Origin: Anaerovibrio sp.
Lineage (GTDB): Bacteria > Bacillota > Negativicutes > Selenomonadales > Selenomonadaceae
NCBI GenBank assembly: GCA_016302095.1
Contig: JAEDOE010000076.1
Span: 1 to 6,099, forward strand
Length of the DNA: 6,099 nt
Direction: 5' to 3'
This document shows positions 6,026-6,099 of the stretch, in pieces. The stretch's first letter is position 1. Every line of letters begins with the position of its first letter. A program made the position numbers and the translations under genes. The notes beneath the pieces were generated by a model, which was given only the letters and a program-made list of their open reading frames with translations, had not been told where the DNA came from and ran no database searches.

Positions 6026-6050
6026 ACTAATTTCTTAGTGAGACAGCCCC
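6026..6050. repeat. Possible insertion-sequence terminal repeat
   Basis: TTAGTGAGACAGCCCC (6035-6050) read on the other strand begins GGGGCTGTCTCAC, a form that resembles insertion-sequence ends. A small palindrome, ACTAA-TTTC-TTAGT (6026-6039), overlaps it. A weakly similar GGGCGTGTTGATTAA lies at 5702-5716, left of the transposase remnant, but the two match poorly as inverted repeats. The sequence from 6051 to the window end has no assignable feature. Confidence 0.25.
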
Positions 6051-6099
6051 GTTTCCCTTAGTTAAAGATATTGTTGGGTATCTCAAGATGTGTCATTCG

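Overview
The window looks like chromosomal DNA of an anaerobic low- to mid-GC Firmicute-type bacterium. The guess is Negativicutes (Selenomonas-like), but no rRNA or other decisive marker is present. Reasons: strong AGGAGG-type ribosome binding sites, sigma-A-type promoters, several U-tailed hairpin terminators, an HflX carrying the N-terminal extension that I recall from clostridial and related HflX proteins, and a sensory-type [FeFe]-hydrogenase. All intact genes lie on the + strand.

Layout: 1-132 is the 3' end of an AraC-family regulator, followed by a hairpin terminator. A 250-bp intergenic region holds a second long hairpin and a good promoter. Next is a 603-codon hflX (386-2197) whose product joins a JAMM/MPN-like domain to the ribosome-associated HflX GTPase. 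After 83 bp comes a small secreted PepSY-domain protein (2281-2547), closed by a strong terminator at 2590-2623. A lone enoyl-CoA hydratase/isomerase-family gene follows (2695-3486) with its own promoter and terminator. The largest item is 3771-5675, a soluble 634-residue protein that joins a ferredoxin-like module, an [FeFe]-hydrogenase H-cluster domain, a further four-cysteine Fe-S module and a methyl-accepting chemotaxis signalling hairpin. The right end (5676-6099) has no intact gene. It holds a decayed transposase that keeps its ribosome binding site and first 14 codons and is then broken by stops and frame changes, plus one possible insertion-sequence end.

The genes form separate small transcription units rather than one pathway. 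hflX and the PepSY gene may be co-transcribed, since no terminator is visible between them. The crotonase gene and the hydrogenase-chemoreceptor gene look monocistronic. The most noteworthy content is the two fusions: the JAMM-HflX protein, and a candidate H2/redox chemoreceptor built on a modified H-cluster domain.
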